From Larix kaempferi (lineage: Eukaryota; Streptophyta; Pinopsida; Pinales; Pinaceae), in the NCBI GenBank assembly GCA_027924585.1, contig BSBM01000827.1, positions 682,001 through 746,000 on the forward strand: a stretch of 64,000 nucleotides of DNA. Reading direction: 5' to 3'. The notes below the pieces were generated by a model, which saw only the letters and a list, made by a program, of their open reading frames with translations, was not told where the DNA came from and ran no database searches. Shown here in pieces: positions 42,246-52,126 of this stretch (within the stretch, counting starts at the first letter, position 1; each line of letters begins with the position of its first letter). Made by a program: the position numbers and the translations under genes.

Positions 42246-42848
42246 TGTTAAAGTTCAATATGCTAAGACAGAAAATAGCAGCATTACATTTCATTTCACA
42301 ATAATAGCATATACAGGATCACTGAAGAAACAACAAGCATAGCATAAACACAAGAGTCAGAGATTTATCCTGGGAAACCCTCATGGGGTAGAAAACCCAG
42401 TAAAGCTTCCTCAATATAGATGACCAGCAATACACAAAGATGCAAACCCTGAGCATAAGCTCCTTCTCCTCCATAGCAGACCTCTCCTCCACAAATGCGC
42501 CTTTCTCAAGTGAGTGAGTGAGTATAATGAGGAACACACCTCCTCTATTTATACACTACTCTGATATGTATTTTACACAAGTACACGTAGGCTCGTATTT
42601 AACCAATAGGTTAAATACCCCACTACAACTAACTGGGCCGACCCCTCTAGGGTGGTCTAATAACCCTTTGACCCACATAACACATTTAGGGCCGACCCCC
42701 ACTAGGGAAGTCTAATAACCCGAGTTACCACATTCCGACGGAGGAATAAACATCTCCGGATATACAATAAGATCTTCACGGAGGAATGAATCATCTCCGG
42801 AATAATAAAGTACAAATATAATATTCTTTGAAGTTACAATATTTAACA
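42246..42848 (-). repeat. 3' LTR of B
   Basis: 603 bp, TGTTAAAGTTC to AATATTTAACA on the plus strand. I compared it by eye with 49305-49907 and saw no difference. A minus-strand TATAAATAG box is at 42545-42553. Confidence 0.95.
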
Positions 42849-42860
42849 CTCCCCCTTAAC
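42849..42860 (-). promoter_or_regulatory. Polypurine tract of B
   Basis: GTTAAGGGGGAG on the minus strand directly before the 3' LTR. Confidence 0.85.
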
Positions 42861-43069
42861 GAGAAGGATATTATAACAGTATCTGCACGAGCAAGGAGTC
42901 ATCAACATCATACATGATACATCTATAAATCATTGGAAGCTTTCTCAACATCATCAGTAACTCAAGCAGTTACTGGAACATCTTCAATACTGGAACATCA
43001 ACATCTTCAGTACTGAGTCTTTATCTTCTGCAGCACTCGAACAACTACAACAACATCAACATCTGGATC
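42861..43069 (-). other. Short spacer between the polypurine tract and the arrays of B
   Basis: It is rich in degenerate CATCAACATC- and CTGGAACATC-type motifs, perhaps eroded units of the neighbouring 23-bp array. No coding signal. Confidence 0.5.
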
Positions 43070-43488
43070 CTCACGATCATCAGTATCGTCATCTCACGAC
43101 CATTAGCATCGTCATCACACGATCATCAGCATCGTCATCTCACGATCATCAGCATCGTCATCACTCGATCATCAGCATCGTCATCACACGATCATCAGCA
43201 TCGTCATCACACGATTATCAGCATCGTCATCTCACGATCATCAGCATCGTCATCACACGATCATCAGCATCGTCATTTCACGATCATCAGCATCGTCATC
43301 TCACGATCATCAGCATCGTCATCACACGATCATCAGCATCGTCATTTCACGATCATCAGCATCGTCATCACACGATCATCAACATCGTCATCACACGATC
43401 ATCAGCATCATCATCACACGATCGTCAGCATCGTCATCACACGATCATCAACATCGTCATCACACGATCATCAGCATCGTCATCAACA
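43070..43488 (-). repeat. 23-bp tandem array in B
   Basis: About 18 units of CACGATCATCAGCATCGTCAT plus two variable bases (plus strand), with unit starts at 43118, 43141 and 43164. Variation is mainly TCACAC against CTCACG and TTTCACG. Confidence 0.95.
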
Positions 43489-43835
43489 CAGGTATCCATA
43501 ACAATACAAGTATCCACATCATTAGTACAAGTATTCATGCCAATACAAGTATACATATCATCAATACAAGTATCCATACTGATACAAGTAATCATGTCAT
43601 CAATACATGTATCCTACCGATACAAGTAACCACATCATCAATACAAGTATCCATACCGATACAAGTAACCACGTCATCAATACTAGTATCCTACCGATAC
43701 AAGTAACCACATCATCAATACAAGTATCCTACCGATACAAGTAACCACATCATCAATACAAGTATCCTACCGATACAAGTAACCACATCATCAATACAAG
43801 TATCCTACCGATACAAGTAACCACATCAAAAATCA
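43489..43835 (-). repeat. 38-bp tandem array in B
   Basis: Units contain ACATCATCAATACAAGTATC and CTACCGATACAAGTAACC. Starts of CTACCG at 43691 and 43729 give 38 bp. Leftmost units are diverged and two bases longer. Confidence 0.92.
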
Positions 43836-44370
43836 CTTTCTCGGAGACCATACGTCTACGGATCAATTCAGGGACCGAAGTCCGGGGATGATACAATCCC
43901 CACTTCTCGGAGACCTCACGTCTACGGATCAATTCAGGGACCTAAGTCCGGGGATGATACAATCCCCACTTCTCGGAGACCTCACGTCTACGGATCAATT
44001 CAGGGACCTAAGTCCGGGGATGATACAATCCCCACTTCTCGGAGACCTCACGTCTACGGATCAATTCAGGGACCTAAGTCCGGGGATGATACAATCCCCA
44101 CTTCTCGGAGACCTCACGTCTACGGATCAATTCAGGGACCTAAGTCCGGGGATGATACAATCCCCACTTCTCGGAGACCTCACGTCTACGGATCAATTCA
44201 GGGACCTAAGTCCGGGGATGATACAATCCCCACTTCTCGGAGACCTCACGTCTACGGATCAATTCAGGGACCTAAGTCCGGGGATGATACAATCCCCACT
44301 TCTCGGAGACCTCACGTCTACGGATCAATTCAGGGACCTAAGTCCGTGGATGATACAATCCCCACTTTTC
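43836..44370 (-). repeat. 66-bp tandem array in B
   Basis: About eight nearly identical units with CGGAGACCTCACGTCTACGG, ATCAATTCAGGGACCTAAGT and CCGGGGATGATACAATCCCC. GATCAATTC at 43861 and 43927 sets the period. The unit length is a multiple of three, which keeps frames open on both strands. Confidence 0.96.
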
Positions 44371-44865
44371 GGAGACCATACGTCTACGGCTCTCTTTAGG
44401 ACTGAAAGTCCAGGGATGATCCAATCCCCTCAACTGTCCACTAAGGACTTCATTCTCGGAGACCTCACGTCTACGGCTCTCTTTAGGACTGAAAGTCCAG
44501 GGATGATCCAATCCCCTCAACTGTCCACTAAGGACTTCATTCTTGGAGACCTCACGTCTACGGCTCTCTTTAGGACTGAAAGTCCAGGGATGATCCAATC
44601 CCCTCAACTGTCCACTAAGGACTTCATTCTCGGAGACCTCACGTCTACGGCTCTCTTTAGGACTGAAAGTCCAGGGATGATCCAATCCCCTCAACTGTCC
44701 ACTAAGGACTTAATTCTCGGAGACCTCACGTCTACGGCTCTCTTTAGGACTGAAAGTCCAGGGATGATCCAATCCCCTCAACTGTCCACTAAGGACTTCA
44801 TTTTCGGAGACCTTACGTCTACGGTTCTCTTTTAGGACTGAAAGTCCAAGGATGATCCAATCCCC
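44371..44865 (-). repeat. 87-bp tandem array in B, related to the 66-bp array
   Basis: Five to six units share the GGAGACCTCACGTCTACGG and GATGAT(A/C)CAATCCCC segments of the 66-bp unit but carry CTCTCTTTAGGACTGAAAGT and an added CTCAACTGTCCACTAAGGAC block. They look like an extended derivative of the 66-bp unit. 87 bp is again a multiple of three. Confidence 0.95.
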
Positions 44866-45255
44866 TTCTGTATTCTCACCTATACAAGAGCAGTTATCAC
44901 ATTAGCATGTATTCTCACCAATACATCAAAACATGTATTCATCACACCAAAACATGTATACATCACAACTAGCATGTATTCTTACTAATACATCAAAACA
45001 TGTATACATCACATCTAGCATGTATTCTTACTAATACATCTAATATCAAAACATGTATACATCACAACTAGCATGTATTCTTACTAATACATCAAAACAT
45101 GTATACATCACATCTAGCATGTATTCTTACTAATACATCTAACATCAAAACATGTATACATCACAACTAGCATGTATTCTTACTAATACATCAAAACATG
45201 TATACATCACATCTAGCATGTATTCTTACTAATACATCTAACATCAAAACATGTA
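44866..45255 (-). repeat. Dimeric 99-bp tandem array in B
   Basis: Two monomers alternate: a 46-bp ACATGTATACATCACAACTA... unit and a 53-bp ACATGTATACATCACATCTA... unit with an extra CTAA(T/C)AT. The 46+53 pair recurs about three times, so it is a small higher-order repeat. Confidence 0.9.
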
Positions 45256-45699
45256 TAAGTAAAACTAAGTATTCTAAGTAAGAGAGTCCTAAATCTAAAT
45301 ATTTCTAAGTAACTGGGTGTAGAGAACAGGTTACCTCATCATCGACCTTGTTGTTCGATGAGAAAATCTCATCAGTAGTGATTATACTACTCCCCCTTTC
45401 GAGGAGGGTCCTTTTGAACTACACCAAGCTTGTCTCGGAAGTATTCAAACTTCACTCGAGACAGAGGTTTGGTTGGTAACTTCTTCACTTAACGTAGAGG
45501 CTTGGTTAGTACAACGGTAACCTGTTACAAATTCAAACTTTTAGAGTTCCTTTCTGTGTCATAACTTGTTAGTTCCCTATGTTCTTTGACTTATCATGGA
45601 ACACTAGATTCTATGTCATCTTGATACAACTCTAAATATCACATAGGATCTCAGTTGGTTCTATCTCTAAGTCAAACAATCCTAAAGCCAAACTTCTTC
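45256..45699 (-). other. Segment between arrays and RNase H remnant of B
   Basis: No array and no coding motif is recognisable. It follows the RNase H remnant and is probably decayed 3' pol and untranslated sequence. Confidence 0.4.
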
Positions 45700-46300
45700 A
45701 TAACTAGCAGAGCAAGCAGCCATATGTTCCGCTTGTGCTGAGAGCCACACTAGACTGCTTCCATCTAAACCACGAGATCATGGCTAATCCCAGACGATAA
45801 CATCCTCTCGATGTGTTCTTCTTGTCTGATACACTTCCTGTCCAAACAGAATCTAAATAGCCATCTGAAGTCATGATCTTCAAGATAGCATAGATCAAAT
45901 TCTATCGTGTTCTTTATGTGCCTCATCACATACTTTGCAACTATCAGGTAAACACATCTAGTTTCCACTAGATACTAACTCAAGGTGTTCATAACAAAGC
46001 ATATATCTAACCTAGTATATGTTAGATATATCAAAGACCCAATTAATTGACTGTACAGAGTTATATCCACTAACTCTGATGAGTTATCCCCTAACAGCTT
46101 CAAGTTGGAATCCATAAGAGTGGCCATTCCAACACCTCAAGTCATATTTCTCATCATACTTTCCCTGGTTGAGAAATATTCCTTCTGAGCCTTGCCATAC
46201 CTCCAGACCTAGGAAGTAAAGCATCAATTTGAGATCTTTCATTTTTCATTTCTGTATTGAATGATCTTCTGCATATCTATCTGAGCCATCTCTCGTTAGA
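45700..46300 (-). pseudogene. Copia RT/RNase H remnant in B
   Basis: Minus-strand translation in shifting frames gives recognisable copia sequences in order. At about 46150-46010 it reads LYSQLIGSLIYLTYTRLDIC, where functional elements have a similar QLIGSL-YL-TRPDI segment. At about 45930-45710 it reads YVMRHIKNTIEFDLCYLE and then TGSVSDKKNTSRG and AMISWF...KQSSVALST, the copia RNase H signature. Several frameshifts and stops are present. It shows that B descends from an autonomous Ty1/copia element. Confidence 0.8.
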
Positions 46301-49292
46301 TGGGTCTACTGATATGAGCCTCAATATCATTCGAACTCTGTGGTGAGTTCCTTCTTGCATCCATGTCATATGTGTATCATATTCAACCTTGTAGCAAAGG
46401 TTGAGATCCACATCACCCATGGTGATCATTAATCTTATCAAATTATTATCGATCCTAGGTACCTATACAGAACCTGATTCATACTTCTTCTTTAATTACA
46501 CCATACTTGGAGCAAACATCTTGTCGTGATTCTCTTCCCCTTTCTAAGAGAATCTTCTAGCCATGAGCCTTCTATATTTTGTTTGATTTGTAAATCTTCT
46601 TGTTTGAACATCCACCACTTGTACGGTGTCCATCATTCTTCATGACCTTTCCTACAAATCAAAATTAAGTACATAATTAGTAATACTTCATAATCATCAA
46701 AAGATAATCCATTATGCATACAGATATCATTTACATAGTGATGCAACTATTTTGACCATTACTTTGGCACAACACTTTCCCATATCCTGTATGCATACAG
46801 TGGCTATCTAGATGCCTTTCATCTCTACCAGAACATACTATCGAGAGTGCGCACAACTCTCAGCATGTCAGCAAAGAGGTTTCATTCTAGACAAGCAACA
46901 ATGGAATGTTTGTCCAAACATATGCACATTAGTTGTATACTGTTCAATGCTCTATGAATGTTTACACTCAGCATTATATATTCTAGGAATACAAATATGC
47001 ATGCAGGCAATATCATTACTATTTCAAATAGCAACTCAAATACTTATCTTTTATATTTGTGTGGCTGCCTCCCGCTTGATCTTCTGTATGTCTTTTGAAC
47101 TTCTATTCATTCTGTACCACTGTGCATGCTCAAGAGTCATCCTCATGATCTCATACACAAACATACACTCATTAGTATATTCTAAATGCTATCAAAACAT
47201 TATAGTACTAAATAATCTTGAAAACGTATAGTCATGATTATAGTTAATAAACATTAGTATTCAAGATTTCAGGGAAGTCTTCTTTTACTCATGCATATCA
47301 TTGATAAAAGATATAATATGCATAATCCCTTGATTACTAACTTTATGAATAAGCATAACCAATCATTCCAAGTATACTTGTATAAGGGATCCTAACACAA
47401 GGTAAGATTCATGGGAAACATACCTGGATTAGTATACCTACTTGGTTATGTACAACATACCTAAACAACCTCTTCAATGATTTAGAGATCCTGAGCTAGA
47501 ACAAAGTCATACATACCTCGTAAGTAGAACAAAGATTATGGATGAGTCTTTGTCTTCATGTTTTCATGATCATGGAGCCTGATTTGTCTTTTGTGATGTA
47601 CCTGTATCTTGTTAGCAGACAACCTCAACCTCACACAACACCATAATGCATTATTACAATCATAAGTGTCAACACCCTAACCAATGAATATATTCTATCA
47701 TGCATTCATACTTTTGTTAAGGTGATACAACAAATCTAAAATCAAGATTGTACTAATTGTAATAACATGAAGACAAACATACCATAAACTTAATCATGAA
47801 CAAATCTCAAAACATACCTCGATGAGTCATACCTGTCGAGATCGCTTGTAATCTCCTTATGTAAAGCCTTAGCCTCATCTCCCTCTGAAACATTAACTCC
47901 TTCACTTATGTAGGTGACCAATCCATCTTCTTCTAGGATTAACCCTATCCACTTGATTTGCAAGAACTTGACCTGGAGCTGGATAAGGGTTTGTCAGAGA
48001 GACCCCAAAAATTCAAACTTTGAATTTCAAACTTCCGTAAGGATAGAGATATGCGCCTTGATGAGCTGATCAAACTGATATATTCAGAATTTGAAAACTG
48101 CAAAGTTTTACTCCTCAATTTTGCCTTTGAAACTTTCGGATTCACTGTACGTGACCCTGAACTGGGGTTTGATGAAGCCCACTCTTTTGCCCCATCAAAA
48201 GGTTTGATCCAAAGCTCTAAGATTCTATTTTTCTGACGAGCTTCCAGCCGTGGTCACAGATTTCAAAAATTCCCATTTTTACAGAAGCCCTAATTTTCCG
48301 CTTTTCTGATCAAAGTCCCGAACTAGGGTCTAATCAAGCCCGGCCTTTTGCCCAACCAAAAATTCTGATCTTGGTCTCTAAATTTCTATTTTGATGAGTA
48401 GCATCCAGCCGTGGTCTCCGATTACAAAAATTCCAACTTTCTTCAAAGCCCTAAATTCCGGAAGCCATGAATGAAGGTACCAAAAAATAATTCTGTTTTG
48501 ACAGAAATATGTACCTGATTGTTTCTGGTGTAACTCCGAAATTTTTGATCCACAGGGTCTGAAAAAGTTTCCTGAGATAGTCTGACCTGTTATCTTTCCA
48601 TCCTGACAGGTCTGACCTCAATTGGATTCTCTGAGAGAGAGATATGCCAAATGTCGCAACGTGACCTGTTTTGGGAAAATACAGAAGAGCGAACTTGTAC
48701 GGCGTGCCACGTGTCACTGTTTGACCTTCGGCCTCTGAAAAAGTTTTCTGAGATAGCTCGGCCTGTTATCTTTCAATCCTGACAGGTCTGACCTCAATTG
48801 GATTTTCTGAGAGAGAGTTATGCCAAGTGTCGCAACGTGACCTGTTTATGGGATAATACAGGAGAGCGCACTTGTACGGAGTGCCACGTGTCACTGGTTC
48901 AACTTCGGCCTCTGAAAAAGTTTTTTGAGATAGTGCAGACTGTGTACTACCTGTCACTTTTTACGAAATTTCATTTGGAGCTTCCTAGCCCAAGATATGA
49001 CCTTTTTCCCAAGGTCACCTGAGTTTGACTCAGATCTGGAAGAGGCAGAAACCCTATATTGTACAGATCATAAATCACAAAGTACAACGAATTAGAGGTT
49101 GTCCTTTGGACACAAGGTACCTGGAGATTTTAGCTTCGTCCTATAACAATTTCAGATCCGAAAACTTCGCCAAAACGGATTTATAGCGAAAGTGCTACGA
49201 TGACTGGTTTTTGCTATGAAAAACCCTAACCTTCAAATTGTCGTAAGTAAAGCAAGTGTCTTTAGTGCCATACCTTGTCTTCCTTCAGGTTA
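46301..49292 (-). other. Long noncoding leader of B
   Basis: No gag or other protein is recognisable over 3 kb. The part right of about 46535 is shared with B-prime. A block of about 180 bp with GGCGTGCCACGTGTCACTG-type sequence occurs twice (about 48525-48720 and 48721-48905), and a block with CCAGCCGTGGTC occurs near 48246 and 48406. The leader is thus partly built from internal duplications. Confidence 0.6.
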
Positions 49293-49304
49293 GCTCTGAT
49301 ACCA
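49293..49304 (-). promoter_or_regulatory. Primer-binding site of B
   Basis: TGGTATCAGAGC on the minus strand directly after the 5' LTR, complementary to the 3' end of initiator methionine tRNA. Confidence 0.93.
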
Positions 49305-49907
49305 TGTTAAAGTTCAATATGCTAAGACAGAAAATAGCAGCATTACATTTCATTTCACAATAATAGCATATACAGGATCACTGAAGAAACAACAAGCATA
49401 GCATAAACACAAGAGTCAGAGATTTATCCTGGGAAACCCTCATGGGGTAGAAAACCCAGTAAAGCTTCCTCAATATAGATGACCAGCAATACACAAAGAT
49501 GCAAACCCTGAGCATAAGCTCCTTCTCCTCCATAGCAGACCTCTCCTCCACAAATGCGCCTTTCTCAAGTGAGTGAGTGAGTATAATGAGGAACACACCT
49601 CCTCTATTTATACACTACTCTGATATGTATTTTACACAAGTACACGTAGGCTCGTATTTAACCAATAGGTTAAATACCCCACTACAACTAACTGGGCCGA
49701 CCCCTCTAGGGTGGTCTAATAACCCTTTGACCCACATAACACATTTAGGGCCGACCCCCACTAGGGAAGTCTAATAACCCGAGTTACCACATTCCGACGG
49801 AGGAATAAACATCTCCGGATATACAATAAGATCTTCACGGAGGAATGAATCATCTCCGGAATAATAAAGTACAAATATAATATTCTTTGAAGTTACAATA
49901 TTTAACA
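49305..49907 (-). repeat. 5' LTR of B
   Basis: 603 bp, reading the same as 42246-42848. It holds the promoter that would drive the element. Confidence 0.95.
49604..49612 (-). promoter_or_regulatory. TATA box in the B 5' LTR
   Basis: TATAAATAG on the minus strand, followed by GAGGAGGTGTGTTCC; intact in both LTRs. Confidence 0.65.
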
Positions 49908-49912
49908 GATAC
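49908..49912. repeat. Target-site duplication of B, right
   Basis: GATAC, identical to 42241-42245. Confidence 0.9.
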
Positions 49913-50101
49913 CGCTAAGGTAGGGGGGAGGCGAATGGAATAATGCGGGTTAGATGGGTGCAAGTTACGATGGGATTATAAGGGAAGCCGAGGAAGAGAG
50001 TGGTGTTATGAGGGGAGGAGCAAGGTTTTGACAAGAGAAGAGGCAGAGGACATGGGAAGGTCCTACTGCGATCAAAACGAAAAATCGTGAAGGAAGACCA
50101 C

Positions 50102-51507
50102 ATGGGACAAAGCGACCCCATAGTGCCAACAAGGAAAACTAGGCTACGCCCGAGGGAGAGGCAAGACCAACCCCCAACAGTAACATACCCACACCTCCGC
50201 TCACTATATCACAACCAGGAAGAAACACGAATTTGACACCGCCGTGTTCGACGTGTCAACAACACTCAAATAGTAGCGGATCAGTGACCGTAGGAAGAAG
50301 TTCCAAGATGGCAGGTGCTGATGCAAAGTTACCTCTATTCGATGGAAACGGAACTGAGGACCCAGAGCAATATTGGTTCTTATGTGAAGCTATGTGGACT
50401 GTTAAACAAACTGCGGATGTTGATGTCAAGAAAGGTCAATTGGTGACGACTCTTCGGGGTCATGCAATGGATTGGTTCATGAAATTTGTACAAGTTCCTG
50501 CGAAGAGTCTAGAGAAGACATTGGGTGAAGTTAGAAAATGATTAATTGAAGAGTTCAAAAAACTGAAGTCTGAAGCACAATACATTACGGAACTGAAGGA
50601 GATCAAACAATATCCAAACGAAACTGTTTGGGATTTTTACCAAAGGTTTAAAACGCTAATGGAAAGAGTTAGTTTTGAGATGAGCGACATTCAACATAAG
50701 GAATGGTTCATCGCGGCGTTACTAACTCATATCATACTCCCATTGATGCAGTAGAAAATTGCAACACAGAGTGAGGATCTGGAGATTGCGATGAAGTTAG
50801 AAGCTTCACCTCTTGGTGAGAATGTAGTTGGCATGTGTCAGATCCAGACGCAACTGGAAAATATGACAATTCAGTTGCAAGATCTCAAGAAGGGTAAAGA
50901 ACATCGCGAAGAGGTTTGGTGTACTCGATGTCATGCAGAGGGACATACCAAGGATAAATGCCTAGATTTCCAAAACTACCTATTATCAGGAGTGTCGAAC
51001 CCATTGAGTGGCAAAGGTATGCCATGGTGCCGCATTTGTCAAGTTTATGGGCATCGACATGAAGACTGTGCATAAATGCAGAAGATGGTCATGAAGTCGA
51101 CGAATTTATACTGTACATTTTGCCGATCTGTCGGGCATGAAGATAAGGATTGGTGCACAAATGGCCTACTCCAGGAAAAAACATACGACTCATACTACGT
51201 AAAAGGAGAGGACCATTGTGCAGTACAGCAATTGCAGCCGCAGCCACAGGTGGCCCAGCCGCCACCTCAACCGCAGATGCAATTTGTATAACCGCGGCTG
51301 CAACAACAGTTTTTTCCAGAACCGCAGTATAATCAGATGCAGATGGTTCTGCAGCAGCTACCATATGTTCAGTCAGTGTAGCATGTTCAGCCAGGTTAGT
51401 GTTTTCATCTGCAACCGAATCCCCCGCAGCAACAATTTAATCAACCACAATATGAGCAACAAGGAGGATTTCACGGAGGATTCCGAGGAGGACAAGGTGG
51501 AGGCTTT
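50102..51507 (+). pseudogene. gag: Gag of E, main part, interrupted by stops
   Basis: A short frame from ATG 50102 (MGQSDPIVPTRKTRLRPRER) shifts frame near 50230. The capsid-like part then reads PLFDGNGTEDPEQYWFLCEA, TTLRGHAMDWFMKF and HKEWFIAALLTHIILPLMQ, matching C Gag. Three knuckles follow: CTRCHAEGHTKDKC (50920-50961), CRICQVYGHRHEDC (51028-51069) and CTFCRSVGHEDKDWC (51112-51156, with X5 before the last Cys). A Gln/Pro-rich stretch and GGFHGGFRGGQGGGF end at the F insertion; the frame resumes exactly at 62717. Stops at about 50539, 50752 and 51073 and later ones inactivate it. Confidence 0.9.
51503..51507. repeat. Target-site duplication of F, left
   Basis: GCTTT before the TGATCC terminus of F; repeated at 62712-62716. 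Removing F and one copy restores the gag frame of E. Confidence 0.9.
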
Positions 51508-52126
51508 TGATCCGGATTTATGTGGGAATGAAACAAAAGATAGCATATACAGAATCATATACAGAGATATATTGCAAGAACACAATGATACAGTAAACAC
51601 ATATTCTATTAAATAGCAGAAATAGAACAGATTGTAAAATACAATAGTTGGAATGGTGGTAGCTATCTCTGAGAAGAGATGTGGCCGCTATGCTCATTCG
51701 TGCCAAGATGAATACAAAGAGAGGCCGAAAGGGCCTATTTATCATAAGCATGAGGGAAAGAATCCCAAACATCCAAAAACCTAACCCTAGAAGATGAACC
51801 GTCATAAAGTTTGCGGCCCCAAGGTGGTTAGTTGAACAGTCAACTTCCCGGGGTCATAACTTTTGCATACGATCTCCGTTTGGGGCGCTCGGTAGCACGT
51901 TGGAAAGGTCTATCCGAGATTTACAACTTTCAAATGGGCCCAAATGCATGCTGTTGGCAACCATTTGGTCCCCCGAATCGCCAAAAAATGTCATTTAGGG
52001 CCTCAAAACGGCTCCGGAAGTTCAGGACCCGAAAAACTGCTAAAAATAGTTATTTTCCAAAATTGCCGGAAGACTGTTTTGAGCCAGTTGGAGGAGGTGG
52101 GCCGCCATCGATATCCACCTGGATCA
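51508..52126 (-). repeat. F LTR 1 (outer, 3' LTR), type a
   Basis: 619 bp, TGATCCGG to CCTGGATCA. Type a variants: TGATCC terminus, TTTATGTGG, CTTTCAAATGGG. The polypurine tract AAGGAGGGAATAT lies to its right on the minus strand. Confidence 0.93.

Larger units (their letters stand above)
42246..49907 (-). mobile_element. Non-autonomous copia-derived LTR retrotransposon B carrying five tandem arrays
   Basis: It has 603-bp LTRs that read the same base for base, TG...CA ends, a GATAC target duplication, an iMet primer site at 49293-49304 and a polypurine tract at 42849-42860. The minus-strand interior of 6456 bp has about 2.8 kb of noncoding leader, a decayed RT-RNase H fragment (about 46300-45700) and about 2.2 kb of tandem arrays. 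There is no gag, protease, integrase or complete RT. The matching LTRs mean a very recent insertion, so it was moved by enzymes supplied by another element. Confidence 0.95.

Noticed and set aside
43070-43488. CRISPR-like array of 23-bp units
   Set aside because: There are no spacers; it is a minisatellite inside an LTR element.
43888-44835. 315-residue repetitive protein gene on the plus strand
   Set aside because: It is antisense to element B, has no non-repeat part or family resemblance, and follows from unit lengths divisible by three. I kept it only as a low-interest observation.
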